A stretch of DNA of 10,730 bases from an uncultured Kiritimatiellota bacterium (GTDB lineage Bacteria; Verrucomicrobiota; Kiritimatiellia; RFP12; UBA1067): NCBI GenBank assembly GCA_934643865.1, contig CAKUCX010000084.1, positions 1 to 10,730 of the forward strand, in the 5' to 3' direction. Positions 1 through 6,364 of the stretch are shown here, piece by piece. The stretch's first letter is position 1. Every line of letters starts with the position of its first letter. The translations under genes were made by a program, and so were the position numbers. Under the pieces are notes generated by a model. The model was not told the DNA's origin and ran no database searches. It worked only from the letters and a program-made list of their open reading frames with translations.

Positions 1-1352
1 CGGTCGTCCAGACCCAGCGCCGCGCGCGCGGCCGGGTCGTCGAAGAGCCGGAAGACCTCCCGCCTGAGCGCCGCCGCGTCGGGGACCTGCACGAGCGCGC
101 CCGCCGCGAGGAGGTCGCTCATCACGGGGCGGAAGTTCTCCGTGTGGGGGCCCACGAGCGTCGGCGTCCCGCAGAGGCACGGCTCGATCATGTTCTGGCT
201 TCCGTGCGCGCAGAGACTCTTCCCGACGAACGCCACCGTCGCAGTCCCGAAGAGCCCCATCAGCTCCCCCGTCGTGTCGCAGAGGAAGACGGCCGCCGCC
301 GGGCCGCCGGGCGCCCGCCGCTCGCCCCGCGAGCGGCGGATGCAGGCGAAGCCCGCCGCGCGGATGTTCGCCTCCACGGCGTCGGCCTTCTCGAAGTGGC
401 GGGGCGCGAGGACGAGGGCGACCTCGGGATGCGCCTTCACGAGGTCCGCGTAGATGCCGAGGAGCGCCGCGTCCTCGCCCGGCCACGTGCTGCCGCCGAG
501 GAGGATCGAGGACACCCCCACCCAGTCCGCCAGTTCCCGCTCCTTCGCGGGGTCGCGGCGGGCGACGTCGAACTTGAAGGAGCCCGTGACGGCGATCTGC
601 GCGCGGTCCGCGCCCGCCGCGACGAGGCGCCGCGCGTCGAGGTCGCTCTGCGCGTAGATCTTCGCGAACGCGCGGAACGCCTCGCCGAAGAACCAGCGGA
701 GCGCCCGGTAGCGCGGCGCGCTGCGGTCGGAGATGCGCGCGTTGACGAGGTAGAGCGGGATGCCGCGCCGACGGACGGCGCGGATGAAGTTCGGCCAGAT
801 CTCCGTCTCGGTGAGGACGACCGCGCGCGGGCGGACCGCGTCGAGCGCGCGCCGCACACAGCCGTTGAAGTCGAGCGGGTTGTAGACGAGGACGTCCCCG
901 TCGTTCCCGAGGCCGTCCGCCGCAAGGTGCGCGAGCGCCCGCTCCGCCGTCGCCCAGCCCGTCGAGGAGGTCGTCGAGAAGACGAAGCGGATCGACCGGT
1001 CGCGCGCGCGCAGCGCGCGCATGAGCTGCACGGCCACCTGCACCTCGCCCACGGAGACGGCGTGGAGCCAGATGGGGGATTGGGGGGTGGAGAGGCGGGC
1101 GGCGACGTCGGCGGGGTAGCGGCCGAAGCGGTCGCCCATCCGCGCGCGGTAGCCGCCGCGCCGCTTCATGCGCAGGAGGAACGACGGCAGCATCGCGGCA
1201 TACGCGACGGCGAAGAGTGCGTTGTAGAGCAGCCATTTCGCGCGTCCCGGCCTTTTCGGCCGGGACGCACGTGCCGCCTCCCCCCCGCAACGACGCCCAA
1301 GGCCGCGCGCATCGCGTTCACATCCATCGACTTCTTCATTCCTCGCTCGCAT
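1..1352 (-). CDS. waaA: 3-deoxy-D-manno-octulosonic acid (Kdo) transferase, C-terminus cut by window edge
   Basis: Transfers Kdo from CMP-Kdo onto lipid IVA at the inner membrane during lipopolysaccharide core synthesis. About 450 codons are visible and perhaps 20-30 are missing. Counting from the ATG at 1352, a hydrophobic membrane-anchor segment starts at W40 (WLLYNALFAVAYAAML). It is followed by the family motif AVSVGE, with the presumed catalytic base E103, then TETEIWPN (ending N188), LVNARISDRS, TGSFKFD, GGSTWPGED, APRHFEKAD and the nucleotide-binding CDTTGEL...FVGKSL...HGSQNMIEP (E390). The order and spacing match the GT30 family. HGSQNMIEP differs from the commoner HGGHNPLEP but keeps the key Glu. 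The start is uncertain: family members usually begin just before LLYN, whereas this frame has an Arg-rich 39-residue extension and no other ATG, GTG or TTG before W40. ATG 1352 lies 7 bases after an extended -10 box. Function is near certain; the N-terminus is not. Confidence 0.93.
   Translation of the reverse strand, partial: MRARNEEVDGCERDARGLGRRCGGEAARASRPKRPGRAKWLLYNALFAVAYAAMLPSFLLRMKRRGGYRARMGDRFGRYPADVAARLSTPQSPIWLHAVSVGEVQVAVQLMRALRARDRSIRFVFSTTSSTGWATAERALAHLAADGLGNDGDVLVYNPLDFNGCVRRALDAVRPRAVVLTETEIWPNFIRAVRRRGIPLYLVNARISDRSAPRYRALRWFFGEAFRAFAKIYAQSDLDARRLVAAGADRAQIAVTGSFKFDVARRDPAKERELADWVGVSSILLGGSTWPGEDAALLGIYADLVKAHPEVALVLAPRHFEKADAVEANIRAAGFACIRRSRGERRAPGGPAAAVFLCDTTGELMGLFGTATVAFVGKSLCAHGSQNMIEPCLCGTPTLVGPHTENFRPVMSDLLAAGALVQVPDAAALRREVFRLFDDPAARAALGLDD
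1239..1271 (-). repeat. Strong inverted repeat (14-bp stem) in the 5' end of waaA
   Basis: Arms CGCGCGTCCCGGCC (1239-1252) and GGCCGGGACGCACG (1258-1271) flank a 5-base loop (TTTTC on plus, GAAAA on minus). All 14 positions can pair, one of them as G-T/G-U. In the waaA transcript the hairpin would lie just upstream of the codons for WLLYN, inside the doubtful N-terminal extension. It has no U-run, so it does not look like an intrinsic terminator. It could be a REP-like palindrome or an mRNA structure affecting initiation. Only one copy is seen in this window. Confidence 0.7.
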
Positions 1353-1368
1353 ACGCGAAAGTATAGCA
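1353..1368 (-). promoter_or_regulatory. Extended -10 promoter of waaA, leaderless-type
   Basis: On the minus strand TGCTATACT (1368-1360) is an extended -10 element (TGN plus TATACT). It is followed by exactly 7 bases and then the ATG at 1352, so transcription would start at or within a base or two of the A of the ATG. No -35-like hexamer is seen at 17 bases spacing, as expected for extended -10 promoters. No Shine-Dalgarno sequence precedes 1352. The same arrangement recurs before fmt (5358-5373), which strengthens the call. Confidence 0.7.
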
Positions 1369-1462
1369 CAACCTGCGCCCCTCCGCTTCGAGGCCGACGC
1401 GGCAGGAGGCACTTCGCCCATCAAGGTGGCGGCTGGGCTTTTCGCGTCCCGCGCCCGTGTTG

Positions 1463-1746
1463 CGTGGCGGCGACTTTTTCCCCGGACGGGACTGGCCCGT
1501 CTACCGCCGCGTCCTTGAACGCTACCGACACGACAACGGGCTTGTCTGGGCGATGTCCGTGGCGAACCTCGGCTGGTGCGGCGCCTGGACGGAGACGCTC
1601 AGCTGCATGGCGCATGGACCGTGACGGACGCCGAGGGCCGCCGCGTGGCGACGGATCGCGACGAATTTGGGCGGTTGCGCTTCAAGACGTCCGTTGGCGG
1701 GCGCTATGTCCTGGACGGCCCGTCGGCTGGAGGGGACGGAAAGTGA
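1463..1746 (+). pseudogene. Remnant of the 3' end of a frameshifted gene of unknown family
   Basis: Two adjacent frames read as natural protein although neither forms an intact gene. From about 1466 one frame gives GGDFFPGRDWPVYRRVLERY, then LVWAMSVANLGWCGAWTETL, and stops at 1622-1624. The +1-type alternative frame continues from about 1600-1615 with HGAWTVTDAEGRRVA and FGRLRFKTSVGGRYVLDGP, ending at TGA 1744-1746. Joined near 1600, the text looks like the C-terminal end of an enzyme closing with a small beta domain, in the style of glycoside hydrolases, but I do not recognise the family. There is no start codon, ribosome site or N-terminal domain. The upstream frame is open only to about 1367. 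I infer a decayed, 5'-truncated gene left between waaA and the surface protein gene; a sequencing indel in a still-truncated gene is the alternative. Confidence 0.5.
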
Positions 1747-1812
1747 GACGGCGCACAGGGGGAACGGCCCCGTCTGCGCGCGCGTCGCGGGCGCGGGCGA
1801 AGAAAACGGCAT

Positions 1813-1865
1813 AACTTAAAAAACGCAGTTGACATGGGGGGGGGGGGGCGTTATACACTCAATTT
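1813..1865 (+). promoter_or_regulatory. Sigma-70 promoter with poly-G spacer, candidate phase-variable promoter
   Basis: A perfect -35 hexamer TTGACA (1829-1834) and a -10 TATACA (1852-1857, 4 of 6 consensus bases) are separated by 17 bases, the optimal distance. Of those 17 bases 13 are consecutive Gs. An AT-rich block at 1813-1823 sits where an UP element would be. Start of transcription is expected near 1863-1866, giving a leader of about 50 bases to the ATG at 1914. In known phase-variable promoters, such as porA of Neisseria meningitidis, gain or loss of bases in a G or C tract between -35 and -10 changes the spacing and switches expression strength. At 13 Gs this promoter would be in the ON state. 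That switching occurs here is an inference. Confidence 0.8.
1836..1848 (+). repeat. Homopolymer tract, 13 G
   Basis: Thirteen uninterrupted G residues, the longest homopolymer in the window. It lies entirely inside the spacer between the -35 and -10 boxes of the promoter of the 1914-5300 gene. Tracts of this length are prone to slipped-strand mispairing during replication, and also to sequencing length error. Confidence 0.95.
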
Positions 1866-1900
1866 CGTCATCTTGAAAGGCGAACGGTGTTTGGTTCAAC

Positions 1901-1907
1901 GAGGAGG
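1901..1907 (+). promoter_or_regulatory. Ribosome binding site fixing the start at 1914
   Basis: GAGGAGG is followed by 6 bases (CGAACA) and ATG 1914. This near-perfect Shine-Dalgarno spacing selects ATG 1914 over the in-frame GTG at 1887, and the resulting N-terminus is a clean signal peptide. Confidence 0.85.
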
Positions 1908-1913
1908 CGAACA

Positions 1914-4900
1914 ATGGGCAGAACGAACGGAAAGACGTGGTGGTGGGCTTCGCTGGCGGCGGGCGTGTTCGCCGTGTGGGCCGCCGCCGGGGCGGACGAG
2001 ATTGTGCTTGGCGTGGGCGAGACGCACGTCTTCTCCAACGCGGAAGACGCCGTGCAGATGGAGGCCGTGCGCCTGTCGGACCGCGCCGTCCTCGAAAAGC
2101 GCGGCGCGGGCACGCTGACCTTCCAGACGGGCGCGTTCACCGAGCATGCGCCCGTGGACATCCACGTGCGCGAGGGCGCGGTCGCCTTCGCGCCGACGGA
2201 GCCGCCCGCCGCCTACGCGGAGCCGACGGAGATCATGAACCGCGCGGCGTTCTGGGTGGACGCCGGGACGAACGTGCAGCTGCGGGTGGGGACGGAGAAC
2301 GAGGTCGCCGCATGGCTCGACGTGCGCGAGACGGGGGCCGGAAGCGCGGCGAGCCCCTACCTCTACACGCGCGCCGTCGCGTTCACGAACGAATGGCTCA
2401 CGGCGTTCCCGCTTGCCCAGTCCTACCTCGACAGGCCGGGCGTCTACTGCCGGGGCTTTGGAAGCGGCTGCTTCCTGAACTGGGTGAAGCCGGACGGCGC
2501 GCAGGCGAACATCGAGGGGCTGCGCCACGTGTTCGTCGTCCACGGCGGGCCGACATCCCGGGGTCACATCCTCGGGCAGCGCACGACGGCGAAGGCGCCG
2601 TATTTCCAGCGCGAGGACAGGATCTGGGCGGACCACAACGGCGAGAACAAGCCGATCTTCGCATCGCGCACGTACCTGAACGGCCGGGAAATCGAGCCGT
2701 TCTCCTCCTCCTATCCGGCGCAGGCCCTGCACGTGGTGGAGGTGGAGGCCCTGGGGGCTTCGCTCGGCGCGATGTGCTTCTACAACGACCGCGACATGCA
2801 GCTGACGACGACGGCCGGGACGACGCTGCCGAAGGTGGACGGCGAGGCCGTGAACGTGATCCTCGGCACGACCAAAAGGAACGGCGGCGGCGACCGCGCG
2901 GGCGGCGAATACGTCTGCGAGGCGCTCCTCTTCACGAACGACCTCACGGCGGCGGAGCGGATGGCCGTCTCCGACTGGCTCAACCAGAAGTGGCGGGGAA
3001 CCCCGCCGCCCGCGTCGTGCCCCGCGACGGCGGTGGCGCTCGCGCCGGACGCCGTCTTCGTGGCGGACCACGCCGCCGCGTCGTCGGTCGCGCTGCGCGG
3101 CGACGGCATCGTGCGCAAGACGGGCGCGGAGACGGTCACGCTGCGCTCCGCCTACGAGCCGCGCAACACGGCGCGTCGCGTCCAAGTGGACGAGGGCCTT
3201 CTGAACCTCGGCTACGCGCTGCCGCTCGTCTGCGCGGCGGGCGACACGCTCGTCGCCGAACGGCGGCCCTGGGGCCCGGAGCTTGCGCCGCCCGAGGCGG
3301 GGGAGGACAAGACGCGGCTCGTCAAGCGCGGCACGGGCCCCGTCACGCTCGACGCGGTCCCGGAGGGCGTCACGCAGCTGCGCGTCGAGGGCGGCGAGCT
3401 GCGCCTCGCCGATCCCGAACGGGCGCGGAGCCTCGTCCCGTCCGCCTCGGAGACGGTGGCGGCGGCGTTCCCGGACGCGGACTTCGAGATGTATCCCGCG
3501 ACGGCCCCCACGGCGGCCTATTCGTACATCCCGAATGGGCAGGAGGCGCATGGGTGGCACGCCGTCGTGCCGGGCCTGATCGGCGACAGCACGGCCAACA
3601 GCGCCGTCTTCTTCTTCGACCAGCGGCTCGGAAGCCCGCCGCAGTGGAACATGGTGATGCAGACGCCGCCGACGGGCGTCTTCGCCGTGAAGAACAACGC
3701 CTCGGCCTGGTGCGAGATCGACATCCCGTCCGACGGCGACTACGTGCTGAGCTTCCGCGCCGCGCCGCGCGGCGGGCTCGGCGGCGAGCAGCTCGACGTC
3801 ATGATCGGGCCGGACGCGAACGCGCTCGTCCCGTTCGGCGCCTTCCGCACGACGGCGTACGCCTGGCGCACCTTCACCTTCGTGAAGCGGCATCTGACGG
3901 CGGGGCGGTACCAGTTCTGGCTGAAGTCGAAGGAGAACAACCTGGACCGCTGTACGCAGTTCGACGACTTCCGCCTCGTGCGGGAGCCGGGCGCGGGCAC
4001 GTGGGCGCTTCCGAACGGCGGCTTCGAGCAGCACGCGGAAGACTTCGAGAACGCCTTCACCCTCGCGAACGCCGCGCGCGTGCCGGGCTTCACGGTGCGG
4101 CAGTGCCTGCGCGAGAACAATGGCACGGACAAGGAGGGCACGTCGAGCAACACGACCTTCTCGGTGCGGGGGACGGACGAACACGCCCACTTCAACCTGC
4201 CGTGGAACCGGGCGGGGAGCGAGACGCAGTTCTACATGTCCGGCATTGGCTCGCAGCTTGAGACGACGTTCACGCCGCCCGCCGGGACGTGGCGCTTCCG
4301 CGCGGACTTCTGCTGCTGGGCGACGACGTGGGGCACGCACGGCTACGTCGTGGCGGCGGACCTTCGGATCGGCGGGACGGCGGTTGCGCTCGGCGTCGTG
4401 ACGAACCTGTCGTACGCGCTCCTGCCGCGCACCTGGCCCGGGGTGTTCACGGTGGACGGCGCGACGCCCGTCACGCTGACGCTGACGGGCGACCTCCGCA
4501 CGGCGGGCCAGCACTTCGGCCACGGCATCCTCGACAACCTCGCGCTCGTCGCGGAGCCGGGCGAGAACCTGCTCCGCGAGGGCGGCTTCGAGAGCCGGAC
4601 GCCCTGGCAGGTCACGGTCACGCCGAAGCCGGAGGGGGTCAACGGTTCGGAACGGCAGCCGTACGACAGCTTCTACGAGACCTTCTTCGGCCTGGAGGCG
4701 TTCGAGGGCAAGGCCTGCATGAAGATCGTGAACGACGACACGGTCGCGCAGACCGTCACGTTCCCGACGGGCGGGCTCTACCGCCTCTCCGCGAACTTCG
4801 AGTCGCGCAGCACCCCCGGGTCGCTCTCGTTCGGCAACGGCCTGAACCCCGTCGCGTTCTTCTGCGCGCGGGGCGGCGTCACGAACTGGCTCGGCGTGAC

Positions 4901-5300
4901 GGACACGGTGGCGATGACGAACTTCCACGAGTACGCCTGCCTCGTGCGCATCCCCGAGGCGGGCGGCGTCTACGACGTCGGCTTCCAGGGGCGGAGCGTG
5001 TGGGGTGGCGAGGGGACGCCGACGGTGGACCGCACGACGCTCGTCGACGGCGCGCAGCTCTACCGCGTCGAGACGGCGCGGCCCCTCGACCTGCCGGAGG
5101 CGCTGGAGATCGACGTCGCGGCGGGCGCGCAGCTGACGCTCGACTTCGACGGCACGAACGCGGTCCGCAGCCTCCGCCTCGCGGGGCGGAGCCTCGTGGG
5201 CTACGTCTCGCTCGCCGACCGCCCCGAGCTCCTCGGCGCGCTCAACGGGCGCGGCACGCTCTTCATCCGCCCGCGCGGCACGGTGCTGATCCTGCGGTAG
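1914..5300 (+). CDS. Large secreted surface protein with LamG-like domain, autotransporter-like strands and three tandem beta-sandwich-like modules
   Basis: The protein has 1128 residues. Residues 1-27 form a signal peptide (basic MGRTNGK, hydrophobic core, cleavage expected at AGA/DE). Residues 28-105 resemble autotransporter-associated strand repeats (LEKRGAGTLTF). About 107-362 is a LamG/concanavalin-like domain, opening with AAFWVDAG and closing with the typical LTAAERMAVSDWLNQKW. About 380-505 is again strand-like (IVRKTGAETVTL, LVKRGTGPVTL). Three modules of about 170-185 residues follow: roughly 521-692 (ends FDDFRLVREP), 699-884 (NGGFEQ to DNLALVAEP) and 885-1052 (REGGFESRTP to GAQLYRVE). 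They look like carbohydrate-binding-type jelly rolls. The C-terminus (about 1053-1128) has the LDFDGTNAVRSLRLAGR pattern seen at the ends of such PVC surface proteins. No catalytic motif, LPxTG, PEP-CTERM anchor or beta-barrel is evident. I infer a role in glycan binding or cell-surface display. It stands alone with its own promoter, which carries the poly-G tract. Confidence 0.85.
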   Translation: MGRTNGKTWWWASLAAGVFAVWAAAGADEIVLGVGETHVFSNAEDAVQMEAVRLSDRAVLEKRGAGTLTFQTGAFTEHAPVDIHVREGAVAFAPTEPPAAYAEPTEIMNRAAFWVDAGTNVQLRVGTENEVAAWLDVRETGAGSAASPYLYTRAVAFTNEWLTAFPLAQSYLDRPGVYCRGFGSGCFLNWVKPDGAQANIEGLRHVFVVHGGPTSRGHILGQRTTAKAPYFQREDRIWADHNGENKPIFASRTYLNGREIEPFSSSYPAQALHVVEVEALGASLGAMCFYNDRDMQLTTTAGTTLPKVDGEAVNVILGTTKRNGGGDRAGGEYVCEALLFTNDLTAAERMAVSDWLNQKWRGTPPPASCPATAVALAPDAVFVADHAAASSVALRGDGIVRKTGAETVTLRSAYEPRNTARRVQVDEGLLNLGYALPLVCAAGDTLVAERRPWGPELAPPEAGEDKTRLVKRGTGPVTLDAVPEGVTQLRVEGGELRLADPERARSLVPSASETVAAAFPDADFEMYPATAPTAAYSYIPNGQEAHGWHAVVPGLIGDSTANSAVFFFDQRLGSPPQWNMVMQTPPTGVFAVKNNASAWCEIDIPSDGDYVLSFRAAPRGGLGGEQLDVMIGPDANALVPFGAFRTTAYAWRTFTFVKRHLTAGRYQFWLKSKENNLDRCTQFDDFRLVREPGAGTWALPNGGFEQHAEDFENAFTLANAARVPGFTVRQCLRENNGTDKEGTSSNTTFSVRGTDEHAHFNLPWNRAGSETQFYMSGIGSQLETTFTPPAGTWRFRADFCCWATTWGTHGYVVAADLRIGGTAVALGVVTNLSYALLPRTWPGVFTVDGATPVTLTLTGDLRTAGQHFGHGILDNLALVAEPGENLLREGGFESRTPWQVTVTPKPEGVNGSERQPYDSFYETFFGLEAFEGKACMKIVNDDTVAQTVTFPTGGLYRLSANFESRSTPGSLSFGNGLNPVAFFCARGGVTNWLGVTDTVAMTNFHEYACLVRIPEAGGVYDVGFQGRSVWGGEGTPTVDRTTLVDGAQLYRVETARPLDLPEALEIDVAAGAQLTLDFDGTNAVRSLRLAGRSLVGYVSLADRPELLGALNGRGTLFIRPRGTVLILR

Positions 5301-5373
5301 CCCGTCGGACGTGCGCCCGTCCCCCTCCCCGATTTCGGGCGCCCTGATTTCAGATTATGGTATACTACGCCCC
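5301..5373. other. Intergenic gap between the surface-protein gene and fmt
   Basis: The gap is 73 bases and contains the fmt promoter. A weak 5-bp hairpin GGACG/CGTCC (5307-5322) and the palindrome GGGCGCCC (5337-5344), flanked by two copies of GATTTC (5331-5336, 5346-5351), lie upstream of the promoter. Neither is followed by a T-run, so I see no clear terminator for the preceding gene. The GATTTC pair could be an operator, but the evidence is thin. Confidence 0.4.
5358..5373 (+). promoter_or_regulatory. Extended -10 promoter of fmt, leaderless-type
   Basis: TGGTATACT (5358-5366) is an extended -10 element. The TATACT hexamer ends exactly 7 bases before ATG 5374, so the transcript should begin at about the start codon with no room for a Shine-Dalgarno. 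No -35 match lies 17 bases upstream. Box and spacing are the same as at waaA. This is probably the promoter for the whole run of genes from 5374 rightward. Confidence 0.75.
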
Positions 5374-6363
5374 ATGCGCATTGTCTTCATGGGTTCTTCG
5401 CAGGCGTCGGCCATGTGCCTGCGCGCGATTCTCCGGCTTCCCGGTCTCCAGGTGGTCGGCGTCGTCACGCAGCCGGACCGTCCGGCGGGGCGGGGCCGCG
5501 ACCTCACGCCGTGCCCGTGCCGGAAGTACGCGCGCGACCGCGGCATCTCCGCATGCATCACGCCGGAGGACGTCAACGCGCCGGAGGCCGTCGCCTGGCT
5601 GCGCGCGAAGAAGCCGGACGTCATCGCCGTCGTCGCCTTCGGGCAGTTCCTGAAGGACGACATCCTCGACATGCCGCGGCACGGCTGCATCAACTGCCAC
5701 TTCTCCCTGCTGCCGAAGTACCGGGGCGCGTCGCCGGTCACGGCGGCCCTCCTCGCGGGCGACGAGCTGACGGGCGTCTCCGTCATCCGCATGGGGCGCG
5801 GCATGGACGACGGCCCCGTGCTGCGCACGGCCGTGGAGCCGATCTACTCGGACGACACGGGCGACACGCTCATGGAGCGCCTCGCGATCGCCGGCGGCGT
5901 GACGTTCGCGAAGACCCTGAAGCTCATCGAGGCGGGCGCGCTGCCCCCGCCCGTTGAGCAGGAGGACGCGCGCGCGACGTTCGCGCACAAGATCAAGAAG
6001 TCGGACGGGCTCATCCGCTGGGGCGCGAGGTCGTGCGAGATCGAACGCCTGCTGCGCGCCTACACGCCCTGGCCGGGCTGCTACACGTTCCTGCCCGCGC
6101 GCTTCCGCCGCAAGGGCAACACGGGGCGCGTCGTCGTGACGGGCGTCGACTTCCTCAAGGCGTCGGACATCGACCCCGCCTGGCGCGCGGAGCTGCCGGG
6201 CACCGTGGTCGCGTGCCGCGCGCGCGGGCCCGTCGTGCGCACGGGCGACGGCGTCCTCCTCCTGACGGCGCTCAAGGCCGAGGGCGCGCGCGAACTCGCG
6301 GGCGGCGACTTCCTGCGCGGTCGCCCGCTCGTCCCCAAGAGCGACATGCTGCTGGAGGCGTAA
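5374..6363 (+). CDS. fmt: Methionyl-tRNA formyltransferase
   Basis: Formylates the initiator Met-tRNA in the cytoplasm using 10-formyltetrahydrofolate. The product has 329 residues, normal for the family. The N-terminal formyltransferase domain opens with MRIVFMGSS and continues with VVTQPDRPAGRGR. The active-site stretch INCHFSLLPKYRGASPV places the catalytic Asn at N107 and His at H109, and GMDDGPV supplies the catalytic Asp, D145; their spacing agrees with N106/H108/D144 of E. coli Fmt. The C-terminal OB-like tRNA-binding domain begins near residue 205 (KKSDGLIRW, LLRAYTPWPGCY). ATG 5374 is preferred over an in-frame GTG at 5311 because the longer form lacks homology-like sequence and ATG 5374 sits 7 bases from a TATACT box. 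fmt is often next to def; here it leads a run with a nucleoside phosphorylase instead. Confidence 0.96.
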   Translation: MRIVFMGSSQASAMCLRAILRLPGLQVVGVVTQPDRPAGRGRDLTPCPCRKYARDRGISACITPEDVNAPEAVAWLRAKKPDVIAVVAFGQFLKDDILDMPRHGCINCHFSLLPKYRGASPVTAALLAGDELTGVSVIRMGRGMDDGPVLRTAVEPIYSDDTGDTLMERLAIAGGVTFAKTLKLIEAGALPPPVEQEDARATFAHKIKKSDGLIRWGARSCEIERLLRAYTPWPGCYTFLPARFRRKGNTGRVVVTGVDFLKASDIDPAWRAELPGTVVACRARGPVVRTGDGVLLLTALKAEGARELAGGDFLRGRPLVPKSDMLLEA

Positions 6364-6364
6364 G

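Larger units (their letters stand above)
1353..1828. other. Divergent intergenic region between waaA and the surface-protein gene
   Basis: This roughly 480-base stretch holds the waaA promoter at its left end and the frameshifted gene remnant (about 1463-1746). Between 1747 and 1812 is GC-rich, featureless DNA. It ends in a short AT-rich block (AACTTAAAAAA, 1813-1823) just upstream of the -35 box of the poly-G promoter. No RNA gene, CRISPR array or convincing terminator was seen. Confidence 0.5.

Noticed and set aside
144..1814. Long plus-strand open frame opposite waaA
   Set aside because: It is antisense to a gene with clear GT30 motifs; its Arg/Ala/Glu-rich text with no domain is typical of a GC-driven shadow frame.
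1834..2118. Short open frame starting at the ATG within the poly-G promoter
   Set aside because: Its start lies between -35 and -10, upstream of the expected transcription start, and it overlaps the surface-protein gene out of frame.
1896..4928. Minus-strand open frame of about 1000 codons opposite the surface-protein gene
   Set aside because: Composition is almost entirely Arg, Ala, Val, Glu and His with no motif or ribosome site. The plus-strand frame has a signal peptide and domain structure.
5307..5322. Hairpin GGACG/CGTCC after the surface-protein gene as a terminator
   Set aside because: Only a 5-bp stem with no following T-run; not convincing as an intrinsic terminator.
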